Source: CAYNZP01 sp964401835 | Lineage (GTDB): Bacteria; Planctomycetota; Phycisphaerae; SM23-33 | DNA: 62,855 nt | Direction of reading: 5' to 3' | NCBI GenBank assembly: GCA_964401835.1 | Contig: CAYNZP010000014.1 | Coordinates: forward strand, 1 to 62,855 | Shown: in pieces, positions 16,852 to 24,697 of the stretch | Layout: the number at the start of each line of letters is the position of its first letter | Numbering within the stretch: position 1 is the stretch's first letter | Made by a program: the position numbers and the translations under genes | The notes under the pieces: model-generated | Seen by the model: the letters and a program-made list of their open reading frames with translations, nothing else | The model's database searches: none | What the model was told of the DNA's origin: nothing

Positions 16852-17995
16852 TGTCGACCTCTAAATCGTGCTCGATGTCCAGACCTCTCACTGCCAATCC
16901 GGCTGTAACGGCCCACTCGGCCAATACGCCACGACGGTCTGAACCAAAATCCATACTTGAAACGTCTATTCCCTTGAGCGGCCGGCCTACCTCGCACTCG
17001 ATTCCCAGGTTCTCCGTCAAAAGCTCCAAAAGCGGCTTATCGTAAGCCTCTCCACCAGTCATCAGGATCTTCTTCGGGCGAAGGCCTCTAAAAGTGACCG
17101 AGCAATAACGCATACAAAGAGCTATTTCCTTTGCAAGCATCTCAACTTCACTGCGGACCGCATCATGTATCGTCCAATTAACAGAATTTGCATCGTTGCC
17201 CATCTGATCCGGATCAACGGCAGCTTCATCCTGGTTTGAAGATTGCTGTTTCAACAGCCTCAACCGAAGATCACTTGCTTCTTCGATACTCAGATTGAAT
17301 TGGCCAGCTACGGCGTCAGTGAATTTTCTGCCACCAATATCTATATGCTTGATGAAAACGATTTGTCTGCCGCGAGCGACGATAACCCGGGTTCCGCCAA
17401 ATCCGACATCAGCCAGAACTGTAACTGCATTCTCGTCAGCCTGGCGACGAAGGAAACGTTCAAAGCCACGGAAAACCGCAACCGGCAGAGCATCGATATG
17501 GGCAGCTTTCAGACCAACTTCGTCTAAAAGTGCCAAATGCTTTTCTACAATGTCTTCTTTGGCTGCCAGCATAATTACTTCCTCGCGGGTTTCCGTACCC
17601 TGGCGAACCTGGCCAGCCTTCAAATATTTCAGCTGATCGTCCGGAACATCCCAACCGAAGCGTTCCAGGGCCTCATTCCTGATAGCGCCGGTGAGCTTCT
17701 GCTCGGACATCTGAGGCAAGCGAACGTTCTTGATCGCCATTTCGCTACAGTTCAAGGCTGAGGCAGCCCACTTCCCTTGAAAATCGTGCTTACGCAAAAG
17801 CTCCTGTATCGCGTTTACCGTCATTTCCCTGCGAGTTGAAGCGTTTTCCGACATGCCGGACGGGAATTTCCAAATACCACAGGCATTGACAGATACACTC
17901 GTGCCGAACTTCTGCATCTGAAGCATCTTTACAGAGTCACTGCCAATATCCAGTGCTATCGGGCTGAACTTATTTTTCTTTAACATCTTTACCAT
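16826..17995 (-). CDS. pilM: Type IV pilus actin-like ATPase PilM
   Basis: 389 residues with the FtsA/actin fold. The first phosphate loop is IALDIGSDSVKMLQ, the second-domain loop is TVLADVGFGGTRVIVA, and the adenosine motif is ILMTGGEAYDKPLLE. The SHS2 insert lies at about 90-160, as in PilM. An internal Gln/Ser/Asp-rich stretch (KQQSSNQDEAAVDPDQ) is an extra loop. AGGAGG 11 nt before ATG 17995 supports the start. PilM is cytosolic and scaffolds PilN/PilO. Having PilMNO rather than GspL/M/C puts this system on the pilus side of the T2SS/T4P superfamily. Confidence 0.9.
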   Translation of the reverse strand: MVKMLKKNKFSPIALDIGSDSVKMLQMQKFGTSVSVNACGIWKFPSGMSENASTRREMTVNAIQELLRKHDFQGKWAASALNCSEMAIKNVRLPQMSEQKLTGAIRNEALERFGWDVPDDQLKYLKAGQVRQGTETREEVIMLAAKEDIVEKHLALLDEVGLKAAHIDALPVAVFRGFERFLRRQADENAVTVLADVGFGGTRVIVARGRQIVFIKHIDIGGRKFTDAVAGQFNLSIEEASDLRLRLLKQQSSNQDEAAVDPDQMGNDANSVNWTIHDAVRSEVEMLAKEIALCMRYCSVTFRGLRPKKILMTGGEAYDKPLLELLTENLGIECEVGRPLKGIDVSSMDFGSDRRGVLAEWAVTAGLAVRGLDIEHDLEVDNGQSRLSA

Positions 17996-18010
17996 TCCCT
18001 GGTTAACCTC

Positions 18011-18514
18011 CTAGGGATTAACAGCTGTAACAGTCACTTTTCCCGTGGCAGCAGCCACGTCGATCTGATACACATGCGAACCTGCCTGCAACGTAACGGT
18101 TCCAGCGTTATCCGGAGCGCCCAAGGCGTCAAACGTCACCGTACCAGATCCGTTAAAACTCGCAGCAACGATATTGACCTGGTCAAATTCGCTCTGCGAA
18201 TCGAAATCTACCGAATACGCTTTTTTAGTAATCGGATGAATCAGAGTGCCACTTTCGTTAGACAAAGAATAAGATTCCCCGGAAGTGCTGAAATCTACCT
18301 CTATATCCGCCTGGTTGGTAATTGCCGCATTTTGGGCGTATTGAAGGTCGCTGGCGAGGACTCTGGAAGCAGCAATGACTTGTAAGTCTTTTGTAGATAT
18401 GATGCTAGGAACAACAACCGCAGCCGTTATCGCCAAGATAACTATGACGACCAAGACCTCAACCAGTGTAAATGCCCGTTTACTTAGACTACTTTTTGCC
18501 CTTTGGTATATCAT
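18011..18514 (-). CDS. Minor pseudopilin, GspH/FimT-like
   Basis: 167 residues. The prepilin N-terminus is KRA|FTLVEVLVVIVILAITAAVVVPS: a positively charged leader, the cleavage site (Ala instead of Gly at -1), Glu at +5 and a 20-residue hydrophobic helix. The segment AASRVLASDLQYAQNAAITNQADIEVDFS is the GspH signature region, and the rest is a beta-rich globular head ending in a putative strand (QIDVAAATGKVTV). It probably belongs to the pseudopilus tip. Its first 26 nt overlap the end of the next gene upstream (18489-18815). Confidence 0.85.
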   Translation of the reverse strand: MIYQRAKSSLSKRAFTLVEVLVVIVILAITAAVVVPSIISTKDLQVIAASRVLASDLQYAQNAAITNQADIEVDFSTSGESYSLSNESGTLIHPITKKAYSVDFDSQSEFDQVNIVAASFNGSGTVTFDALGAPDNAGTVTLQAGSHVYQIDVAAATGKVTVTAVNP

Positions 18515-18815
18515 GATTTTTCACTCCGGAAACCCTTTCTGCAGGCTCAATTAGCTGGACCCGCACTTCACCGCTCTTGAGTAGCTTTATAAGCTCTCCG
18601 AGCTTTTTATTTGCCTCTTTCTGAACGTCAACTATCTCGTTTCGCTGAGCGCCGGAATCGAACAGCACTTCTCCCGCGATTGCGTCGGGAGATATCGATG
18701 GCGCTTCTGCCCATAGGCCCACAATCAAAACAGAAAGCAATATCGCGATAGCTGTAAGGCAGGCGCGCGTGTAAGAGTCGACTTTAACCTGAATTTTTGG
18801 TTTCTCAGAAGACAT
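18489..18815 (-). CDS. Hypothetical single-TM protein inside the pseudopilin cluster
   Basis: 108 residues. A short cytoplasmic tail, one membrane helix (ACLTAIAILLSVLIVGLWAEA, about 17-37) and a hydrophilic, likely periplasmic domain with a predicted helix (EIVDVQKEANKKLGELIKLLK). GGAG 7 nt before the ATG and the 26-nt overlap with the GspH-like gene support it as real. There is no prepilin cleavage motif, so it is not a pseudopilin. I do not recognise the family. A structural accessory of the secretion platform is the simplest reading of the context. Confidence 0.7.
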   Translation of the reverse strand: MSSEKPKIQVKVDSYTRACLTAIAILLSVLIVGLWAEAPSISPDAIAGEVLFDSGAQRNEIVDVQKEANKKLGELIKLLKSGEVRVQLIEPAERVSGVKNHDIPKGKK

Positions 18816-18832
18816 CTAAATTCTCCTTCGAT

Positions 18833-19999
18833 TTAATCGTTCCACTCAATAATCTCTATTTCAGGAAGTTCAGCCCCGCTGCTGAAATCATATATGGTGC
18901 ACTTGTCCGCATCGTAGTTAAGTGTATGGCTGCCCGGCAGACTGAAATCGTATCCACGGGTATCACTGACGAGGCCGCCATTGATTGTCGTACTGGATTT
19001 ATAGACTTTACTGCCATACGGCAGGATTCCGCCGGAAGCCGCAACCAGACCGTCAAGGACAACATTTTTGGCATTTTTGGTTATGTAGATTCTTCCAGAA
19101 GTAACAATCGCAGGGAAACCTTCCACTGGCGTGATTTCTATATTCTTACCGTCAAGAATCAGGTCGCCATCGATTACCAATGTCCCATTGAATTCGACGT
19201 TTTTCTTTATTTTGACGTAACCTTTTTTGGCTTCTTTAGGAACCAACTGTACAACGCCACCGACATTGCTGGTTGTTATTGCGCCTTTTTTTACAATTTT
19301 GTTGTCAGACTTTAGGTCCTTAAGCGTTGTTGAAACGGCTGCATTGGACTGGTTATTGATGGCATAATTTAAATAATCGTCCCATTCAACTTCCGGAAAT
19401 TCATATTCATCGGTTCCTGGTGTCGTATCACCTGAGATACGGCCGTATGGGTCCCAGATGATGCCTTCGGCAGAAGCGTTTCCATCTATGCCCGAGAAAT
19501 TAATTAAATTGCCGTTAATATGAACATCGCCATTAAGCGTAAGACCTACTGGCAACCAGGCTTGACCGCCTCCAATGATAATTGCATGCTCATTGCTGAT
19601 TTGCGAAGCACCTGCATAGTAGACCGTTACGGAGCTTGTCTGTGTAATTCCGCCGACAGTTGCCTTGGCTACCAGCAGGTATTGACCCTGGATATCCGTG
19701 TCAGGAACGGCATAGAAAACATAACTGTCGTTTGTACCATCTGAAAAAAACGGGCCAATCGGAGAAGATTCAGAAGAATCCGACAGTGACTCCGAATCGC
19801 TCTGCAACGTATAAAATGCGTGTTGCAGGCCAGACTCAGCCAGATATTTTGCCCGCCCGGACTTGACCATATTGTCAGAGCAAACGAGCTTAATCGAGGC
19901 ACTTGTAAGGTAACCAAGCCCAAGTATCACCGACGCTGCCACCACAATCAGCACCAGTATTAGTGAAAAGCCAGATTGTCTATCTTTCCGTTTTCTCAT
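18833..19999 (-). CDS. PilX/GspK-like pseudopilin-related protein
   Basis: 388 residues. The N-terminus RQSG|FSLILVLIVVAASVILGLGYLT has a prepilin-like cleavage site after Gly and lacks Glu at +5, the diagnostic trait of GspK and PilX-type minor pilins. It continues with VKSGRAKYLAESGLQHAFYTL, the 'AESGl..a' motif of PilX_N. The C-terminal two thirds is beta-helix-like: repeated short turns around NGDVHINGNLI, NVEFNGTLVIDGDLILDGKN and NAKNVVLDGLVAASGGI. This resembles bactofilin or polymer-forming parallel beta-helix proteins. Probably a tip component that carries a beta-helical domain. Confidence 0.78.
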   Translation of the reverse strand: MRKRKDRQSGFSLILVLIVVAASVILGLGYLTSASIKLVCSDNMVKSGRAKYLAESGLQHAFYTLQSDSESLSDSSESSPIGPFFSDGTNDSYVFYAVPDTDIQGQYLLVAKATVGGITQTSSVTVYYAGASQISNEHAIIIGGGQAWLPVGLTLNGDVHINGNLINFSGIDGNASAEGIIWDPYGRISGDTTPGTDEYEFPEVEWDDYLNYAINNQSNAAVSTTLKDLKSDNKIVKKGAITTSNVGGVVQLVPKEAKKGYVKIKKNVEFNGTLVIDGDLILDGKNIEITPVEGFPAIVTSGRIYITKNAKNVVLDGLVAASGGILPYGSKVYKSSTTINGGLVSDTRGYDFSLPGSHTLNYDADKCTIYDFSSGAELPEIEIIEWND

Positions 20000-20057
20000 T
20001 TTCTCAATTGCGATTACCTTTATTCGCTAAAAATTCTTACCGGAATTACTTTGTCTT

Positions 20058-20765
20058 TTAACGACCAAATAGAGGAACTATTGCCGCTGAAGAAACAGAC
20101 CCACGGTCATCGTCGTCGCTTTCACCCGACTCAGCCAAAACATACTCGCCATCGGCCAGACCAATCTGATCTGTCATATCGTCTCTCATAGCTACCGCGC
20201 TGCGCAAAGTGATATCCTGATCATCCTCCCCTACCACCATTTTTATTGTGAGCAATCTGGCCAGCGGAGCAGGGACATCTGTATCTATTGAGAATTCCCT
20301 GACATTTTCCGCAATCACGCTTGAGGTGACATATGGATAGACTATTAGTTTTTCTATGCAGTAGCTTTGGGAAGCCACAGAGAGCGGCAACTCAATATTA
20401 TTGGCCCGAATGCCGCTATTGTTGGGCAATACTACGCGGTATTCTTTAATTATCTGCGTATTACTGTCATATTTAACGATTCTCAGCTCTGTCAGATTAA
20501 TTATTTCATTTTCATCAGAATCTTCCGCCCAGATCATTGCCGAATCCTGCGTTGTACAGGTCACCAGCCTCCCCTTGCGAAGCATCGTTTGCACGCGTGA
20601 AACTACCGTTCTGCCGGTCTGGATGGATTCGTAAAACTCCTGACTGTTTTCGTTGGCTTTTGAGAGGGAGTATGAAACAGTCGCCACTGCCAGGCCGGTG
20701 ATGGAAGTTACAGTCACGGCCATAACCATTTCCATCAACGTGAATGCTATTGTTTTCCTTGTCAT
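20058..20765 (-). CDS. Minor pseudopilin, GspJ-like
   Basis: 235 residues. Prepilin leader and helix: KTIA|FTLMEMVMAVTVTSITGLAVATVSY, with Glu at +5 and Ala in place of Gly at -1. The segment YESIQTGRTVVSRVQTMLRKGRLV is the conserved region after the helix in GspJ/PilW-like proteins. The remainder is beta-rich with an acidic C-terminus (ESGESDDDDRG). It sits between GspI-like and PilX-like genes in the usual I-J-K order for tip pseudopilins. Confidence 0.8.
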   Translation of the reverse strand: MTRKTIAFTLMEMVMAVTVTSITGLAVATVSYSLSKANENSQEFYESIQTGRTVVSRVQTMLRKGRLVTCTTQDSAMIWAEDSDENEIINLTELRIVKYDSNTQIIKEYRVVLPNNSGIRANNIELPLSVASQSYCIEKLIVYPYVTSSVIAENVREFSIDTDVPAPLARLLTIKMVVGEDDQDITLRSAVAMRDDMTDQIGLADGEYVLAESGESDDDDRGSVSSAAIVPLFGR

Positions 20766-20781
20766 TTCAATATCCTCCCTA

Positions 20782-21282
20782 TCAAAGGGAATAAACCAGC
20801 CTTGTAAGTACGACCATGGGCTTGCCTCGATACTGTATTTCCACCATTACGCGGATAAAGGTCGGGTCGTCTGAGGTGTCCTGTCCGCTGACATAGACAT
20901 ATTCGGCCGAGGAATGCCTGGACATGCCGTCAGCCGTCTGGTCGTCCATTTTTTCGCCATCAATATCGGAAATATTTCCATCTGTCTCGACATACCCGTC
21001 ATAGTCATCAATATTGTCAAAAAGGGCCCGTGAACTCTCACCAGCTTCAGGGCCAGGGTTGCTCGAGCCATGCGGATCTTCAAATGGCTGAGCGAGTATC
21101 TCCTCCATCATCTCCTGAGCCAAACTTAGCGCCAGTGTACGACGAGCATCTTCCTGCTCGTTCTGTGCGCCGACAGTAAATGGCATGGTGATGGCCGTTA
21201 TTGCCATCGCCAGAACTACTATTGCCAGCAGAGCTTCGATTAAGGTAAAGCCATGCTCGAGTTTTCCTGTTAAATTCCTCAT
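20782..21282 (-). CDS. Minor pseudopilin, GspI/PilV-like
   Basis: 166 residues. KLEHG|FTLIEALLAIVVLAMAITAI is a canonical type IV prepilin start with Gly at -1 and Glu at +5. The following RTLALSLAQEMMEEILAQPFEDP is the GspI/PilV consensus. The remainder is hydrophilic with Asp/Ser-rich loops. In T2SS the I, J and K pseudopilins form a ternary tip complex, matching the gene order here. Confidence 0.83.
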   Translation of the reverse strand: MRNLTGKLEHGFTLIEALLAIVVLAMAITAITMPFTVGAQNEQEDARRTLALSLAQEMMEEILAQPFEDPHGSSNPGPEAGESSRALFDNIDDYDGYVETDGNISDIDGEKMDDQTADGMSRHSSAEYVYVSGQDTSDDPTFIRVMVEIQYRGKPMVVLTRLVYSL

Positions 21283-21290
21283 TTAACGCG

Positions 21291-21806
21291 TCAATAGTCG
21301 ATATATTCTTTTCCGTTTTCATCCTCGCCGTTGCTGTCAGCAAAGAAAATGGATGTGGAAGGCTGATATATCCAACCGTGAGAGTCATCACCCTCACCTG
21401 GAATCGATGCGGAATTACCAATAATTTGTACAGTCGATTTGTCGTTGACCGGGTTAAGCGGAATGCTACTCATGTACGGGCCGAAGCCATATCCATCGGT
21501 TCCGACACTGGCCACCTCGCCAGCCTTATTAGACGACATGGTCATATGAGCTACAAAAGTTGACTCGGTAGGTGTGGAATCAGCGTCACCATCCGGAAAA
21601 CCCGGAGAGACTCCCAAATGCTGCCCCCTGAAAACCGCAATCTGTGTTCGGATAATTCTCAGATTATCGGCAAGCATAGCGTTTCGCGCCTGCGACGATG
21701 CGTTAGACAATTTGGGCAGCGCAATAGCGGCAAGAATAGCCAATATCACTACGACTATCAGTAGCTCTACCAACGTAAACGCGTGCCTGTTTGTCTTTTT
21801 ATTCAT
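21291..21806 (-). CDS. Type IV prepilin/pseudopilin (second GspG-like)
   Basis: About 171 residues from ATG 21806. Prepilin motif NRHA|FTLVELLIVVVILAILAAIALPKLS with Glu at +5. After the helix comes QARNAMLADNLRIIRTQIAVFRGQHLGVSPGFPDGD. The head is homologous to the protein of 21930-22370, which has the matching QTVRSQVELFHVQHGDVYPGEDD. An in-frame ATG at 21848 is rejected because it lies inside the hairpin at 21834-21870 and would add 14 non-prepilin residues. Confidence 0.85.
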   Translation of the reverse strand: MNKKTNRHAFTLVELLIVVVILAILAAIALPKLSNASSQARNAMLADNLRIIRTQIAVFRGQHLGVSPGFPDGDADSTPTESTFVAHMTMSSNKAGEVASVGTDGYGFGPYMSSIPLNPVNDKSTVQIIGNSASIPGEGDDSHGWIYQPSTSIFFADSNGEDENGKEYIDY

Positions 21807-21833
21807 TTTACTGGCTGTTTCTTTAAAAGTTTT

Positions 21834-21870
21834 CCCGACCGAGGTCATATGGCTGTTGACCTCGGCCGGG
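21834..21870 (-). terminator. Strong hairpin between major and minor pseudopilin genes
   Basis: A 14-bp stem, complementary at every position apart from one G-U, with a 9-nt loop: CCCGGCCGAGGTCA pairs with TGACCTCGGTCGGG on the minus strand. It is followed by AAAACTTTTAA, a weak U tract. It can act as a partial terminator or as a 3' stabiliser that raises the major pseudopilin mRNA above the minor ones. Confidence 0.65.
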
Positions 21871-21929
21871 TAGTTTAATCCAACGCTAAAGGAATGAAGG
21901 TTTCGTTACCTCCACACCTTCAATACCAA

Positions 21930-22370
21930 TTACAAGGCAGCGTGAGCTGTGCTGTCATTCGCCTTGATCTGGTTTGTGGTAGCATTCCAGAACCAACCGG
22001 TGCTTCCACTACCTGCGGTACCCTCAGTCGTCACGTCATCAGCCGTTGCACCACTGATAAAGGGATTGCTCGGGAACTTCTGCAGGTAAGGACCATACGC
22101 ACCCGAAGAAGCATTGACAGTGCCGTCATAGTCAGTCTTGCTGGTCAGCTGTGACACAAAGTCATTGTCGTCTTCGCCGGGATACACATCACCATGCTGG
22201 ACATGGAACAGCTCGACCTGGCTGCGAACGGTCTGAAGGTCGCTTGCCAGGGCAGATTCGCGGGCGTCGTTCGATGCCTCAGTAAACTGAGGAATAACGA
22301 TAGCGGCCAAAATGCCAAGGATGATCACGACGATCAGAATTTCAACAAGTGTAAAACCTTTATTATTCAT
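21930..22370 (-). CDS. gspG: Major pseudopilin GspG-like (type IV prepilin)
   Basis: About 146 residues. It starts MNNKG|FTLVEILIVVIILGILAAIVIPQFTEAS, the near-ideal type IV prepilin leader (five residues) with Gly at -1 and Glu at +5. The length and compact head (SNPFISG ... GWFWNATTNQIKAN) fit a GspG-type major pseudopilin. GGAGG 8 nt upstream picks ATG 22370 over the ATG at 22385. It is first in the operon, with a long structured leader upstream and a strong hairpin downstream, as expected for the most highly needed subunit. It could equally be a PilA-type pilin. Confidence 0.88.
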   Translation of the reverse strand: MNNKGFTLVEILIVVIILGILAAIVIPQFTEASNDARESALASDLQTVRSQVELFHVQHGDVYPGEDDNDFVSQLTSKTDYDGTVNASSGAYGPYLQKFPSNPFISGATADDVTTEGTAGSGSTGWFWNATTNQIKANDSTAHAAL

Positions 22371-22472
22371 GAAACTAGCCTCCAAAATTCTTACTTCTTT
22401 CTTTCATTTCCAAACTTCCGTGTAACGATTTCTCCATTTTGTTTTGACTTTGGTGGTGCTTTTTAGTTTTCA

Positions 22473-22640
22473 CCGGCCAATCCAATTAGCCGATCCGTTG
22501 GCCGGAAAAACTCTTCAACCCCAACGGTGTTTGCCTTTTTCAACCGCAGAAAATGTGGCCAGCACGTCCTCAGCATTTGCGTCACCTCCCTTCAAGGACT
22601 GCTTTACTGAGATTCTCGCAGCGACATACAGTTCGCCTGC
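22473..22640 (-). promoter_or_regulatory. Structured 5' leader with alternative stems; possible c-di-GMP-I-like riboswitch
   Basis: In the 596 nt between the PAS-GAF-receiver gene and gspG no gene is supported. The minus strand here can form: a hairpin at 22618-22640 (GCA-G-GCGA/TCGC-TGC); stem CTCAG (22607-22611) with CTGAG (22569-22573) enclosing a UCCU/GGGA hairpin; and, between its strands, GACGCAAA at 22576-22583, the octamer at the heart of GEMM/c-di-GMP-I aptamers. Downstream, CCGTTGG (22521-22527) pairs with CCAACGG (22495-22501). CCGGCCAA (22498-22505) pairs with TTGGCCGG (22473-22480). These two stems exclude each other. The rest of the GEMM consensus is not clearly matched, so identity is unproven. 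A weak hairpin plus U7 lies near 22787-22810. Confidence 0.4.
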
Positions 22641-22966
22641 GTAGCACTATCAAAGTCTCTTTACTGAAAACATATCCAATTGAGTTATCGGTTGCTTTCT
22701 GTGTGGCCTTAATTAAGCATTTAAAAGTCTTATAGATTTATAAGGCGGAATTCTGCCTTTCCTCGAAAAGGCGCAGCCGCTTTAAAAAAACGGGCTTTTC
22801 ATAAAGCGCTCTTAAGTAAAATTTAGAATTTAAAATCAACCAAAGCCAACAAACCACAAAGCTTTTTAAAAATAGTTAGAAGGGAATTAAACCGACACTC
22901 AATGAGAAGGTTGGAGAAAAAATAGCAATTGTGAGGAAGGGGAAGAATGTAACGGTTAGGTAAGCT

Positions 22967-24634
22967 TTATTCTGACTGGCAAAGTGCCGCATGGCACCCG
23001 TCGACGAGTTCCTTGACCTTAAAAGGTTTCATAAGGACCGACTCAAGTCCTTCCTTATTTGCCTTTACTATTGAATGATTTGGATCGTAGCCGAAGGCCG
23101 TTATAAGGATAACACCTGTACTGGGATTCTTTTTCTTCGCCGCGGCAAACACCTCATATCCCGAAGCGGATGGCATCTTGATATCTGATATCACCAAATC
23201 AAAATCGCACGAAGCGACCATCTCAAGGGCTTGTGCTCCGTCAGACGCCAGCTCGACAATACAGCCGAAGTCGCAAAGCACGTCGGAAACTGTCTGCCTT
23301 ATAAGCTCCTCATCGTCAGCGACCAGAACCTTCTTGCCCACCAGGAGAGGGTCTTTTTGCGCTGGCTCTGAAGGCATGGACAGCACTCCAGATTCGGGCG
23401 ATTTGGTAAGCTGGCCAACAACCGTGCGGGCCTTGGTCGCACTGTCGATAATGGAATTGAGCCTGCCACGCAAATCATCCAGGCCGATATAATCTTCCAT
23501 GACTTCAGTTGCTTCTGTGATTATGTCATTCAGCGGGCCGGAAAGCTCAGCAGATATCGAACCGCTTATCTTCGTATGTGTGGTGTGCCGCTCCACAACC
23601 AGCAGATTGAGCATGTTTAAGGCCAAAGCGATATAATTGGCGAAAATCTCGGCAATCTGCCTGTCGTCCTCGCTGAAACATGCGAGCCGATGAGATTCAA
23701 TATTCATCACTCCAACGACCTCATCGTGAAGCCTAAGCGGAACAGTCAGCGAGCTTTTCGCATTCTTCAGGCCGGGCAGATATCGAGGATCTTCCTTGGC
23801 ATTATGGCAGATATAGCTATGTCCGGTGGCAGCAACATATCCGCAGATGCCATTATCTTCCGTGCTGGCGAAAAGCTGGTGCTTTTCGCATTCCATGTCC
23901 AAACCCTCTGAAATAAGCATCTCAAGCTCATTTGTTCGCTGGTTCAGCAAAAGCACGGTGAAATGCTGATAATTCAAAACCTCCCTGAAACAATGAATGA
24001 CCCCCTCCTGTACAAGACTCAACCGTTGGATCGGGTCTTTTTTACTGCTCTCGCTTACCTCAAGGCTGACAAGTTCGCGGCCTGCCCGGTCAATGGCGTT
24101 AAGCTTCTGCTGCTGGCGGCGCTGGTGTGAAGCGTCCACAACTACCGCGACAACCTGTTTAAGAAGATTGCGCCGATCTCTTATAGGCGAGCAAAGTACC
24201 TCGAAATACTTGCCGTCTTCGGTCATCAAGGAATAACGCCTGCCCTTCTCACTTATTCCGTGAGTCGCGAATTCCTCGTAGGCTTCCTTGCAAACATTGC
24301 TCAAAGGATCGGTAATCTCCTTGGGATAATCTTTAAGGGGGCGATTTGCCCAAACCATCTCACCGCCAGGTCCGACAATGCAAACGCCATCGCCAACGGT
24401 ATCGAGCACAGTTGCTGCCTGTTGAGTTACAATACCACGCTCCAGGGGCAAAAAATCTGCTGTCTCTGCAAGAACAGCATCGAAGTGAGAGCTGCGCATG
24501 AAATGGATAGCTTCATCCAGTTCCCTAGCTTGGTGGATTTCAAAGTGGTCTTTTAAGAGACTAAGGATCCCCTCCGACTCCAAGGCAGGGCCGGTAAGAA
24601 CCAACAACTTCCGTACTTCTGTTTTCTCTGCCAT
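22967..24634 (-). CDS. PAS-GAF-receiver signalling protein
   Basis: About 555 residues. The N-terminus (KLLVLTGPALESEGILSLLK ... FDAVLAET) looks like a degenerate receiver lacking the phospho-Asp. A PAS domain follows (about 75-165: TVLDTVGDGVCIVGPGGEMVWAN), then GAF (about 190-340: GICGYVAATGHSYICHNAKEDPRYLPG), then a helical segment resembling a HisKA dimerisation helix with no usable His box or ATPase. The C-terminal receiver is intact: VADDEE, LVISDIKMPSASGYE, LITAFGYD, MKPF. It therefore receives rather than donates phosphate. ATG 24634 is preferred over the GTG two codons earlier. It is transcribed toward the secretion operon, 0.6 kb upstream of gspG. Confidence 0.85.
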   Translation of the reverse strand: MAEKTEVRKLLVLTGPALESEGILSLLKDHFEIHQARELDEAIHFMRSSHFDAVLAETADFLPLERGIVTQQAATVLDTVGDGVCIVGPGGEMVWANRPLKDYPKEITDPLSNVCKEAYEEFATHGISEKGRRYSLMTEDGKYFEVLCSPIRDRRNLLKQVVAVVVDASHQRRQQQKLNAIDRAGRELVSLEVSESSKKDPIQRLSLVQEGVIHCFREVLNYQHFTVLLLNQRTNELEMLISEGLDMECEKHQLFASTEDNGICGYVAATGHSYICHNAKEDPRYLPGLKNAKSSLTVPLRLHDEVVGVMNIESHRLACFSEDDRQIAEIFANYIALALNMLNLLVVERHTTHTKISGSISAELSGPLNDIITEATEVMEDYIGLDDLRGRLNSIIDSATKARTVVGQLTKSPESGVLSMPSEPAQKDPLLVGKKVLVADDEELIRQTVSDVLCDFGCIVELASDGAQALEMVASCDFDLVISDIKMPSASGYEVFAAAKKKNPSTGVILITAFGYDPNHSIVKANKEGLESVLMKPFKVKELVDGCHAALCQSE

Positions 24635-24697
24635 ATTCACTTAAGTAATACCGGCGAAATACAAAACTTAAAACACTTTGTGATTATAGCATAAGAT

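Noticed and set aside
22641..22966. Additional small gene upstream of gspG leader
   Set aside because: Open frames are short, without ribosome-binding sites, and overlap structured leader sequence.
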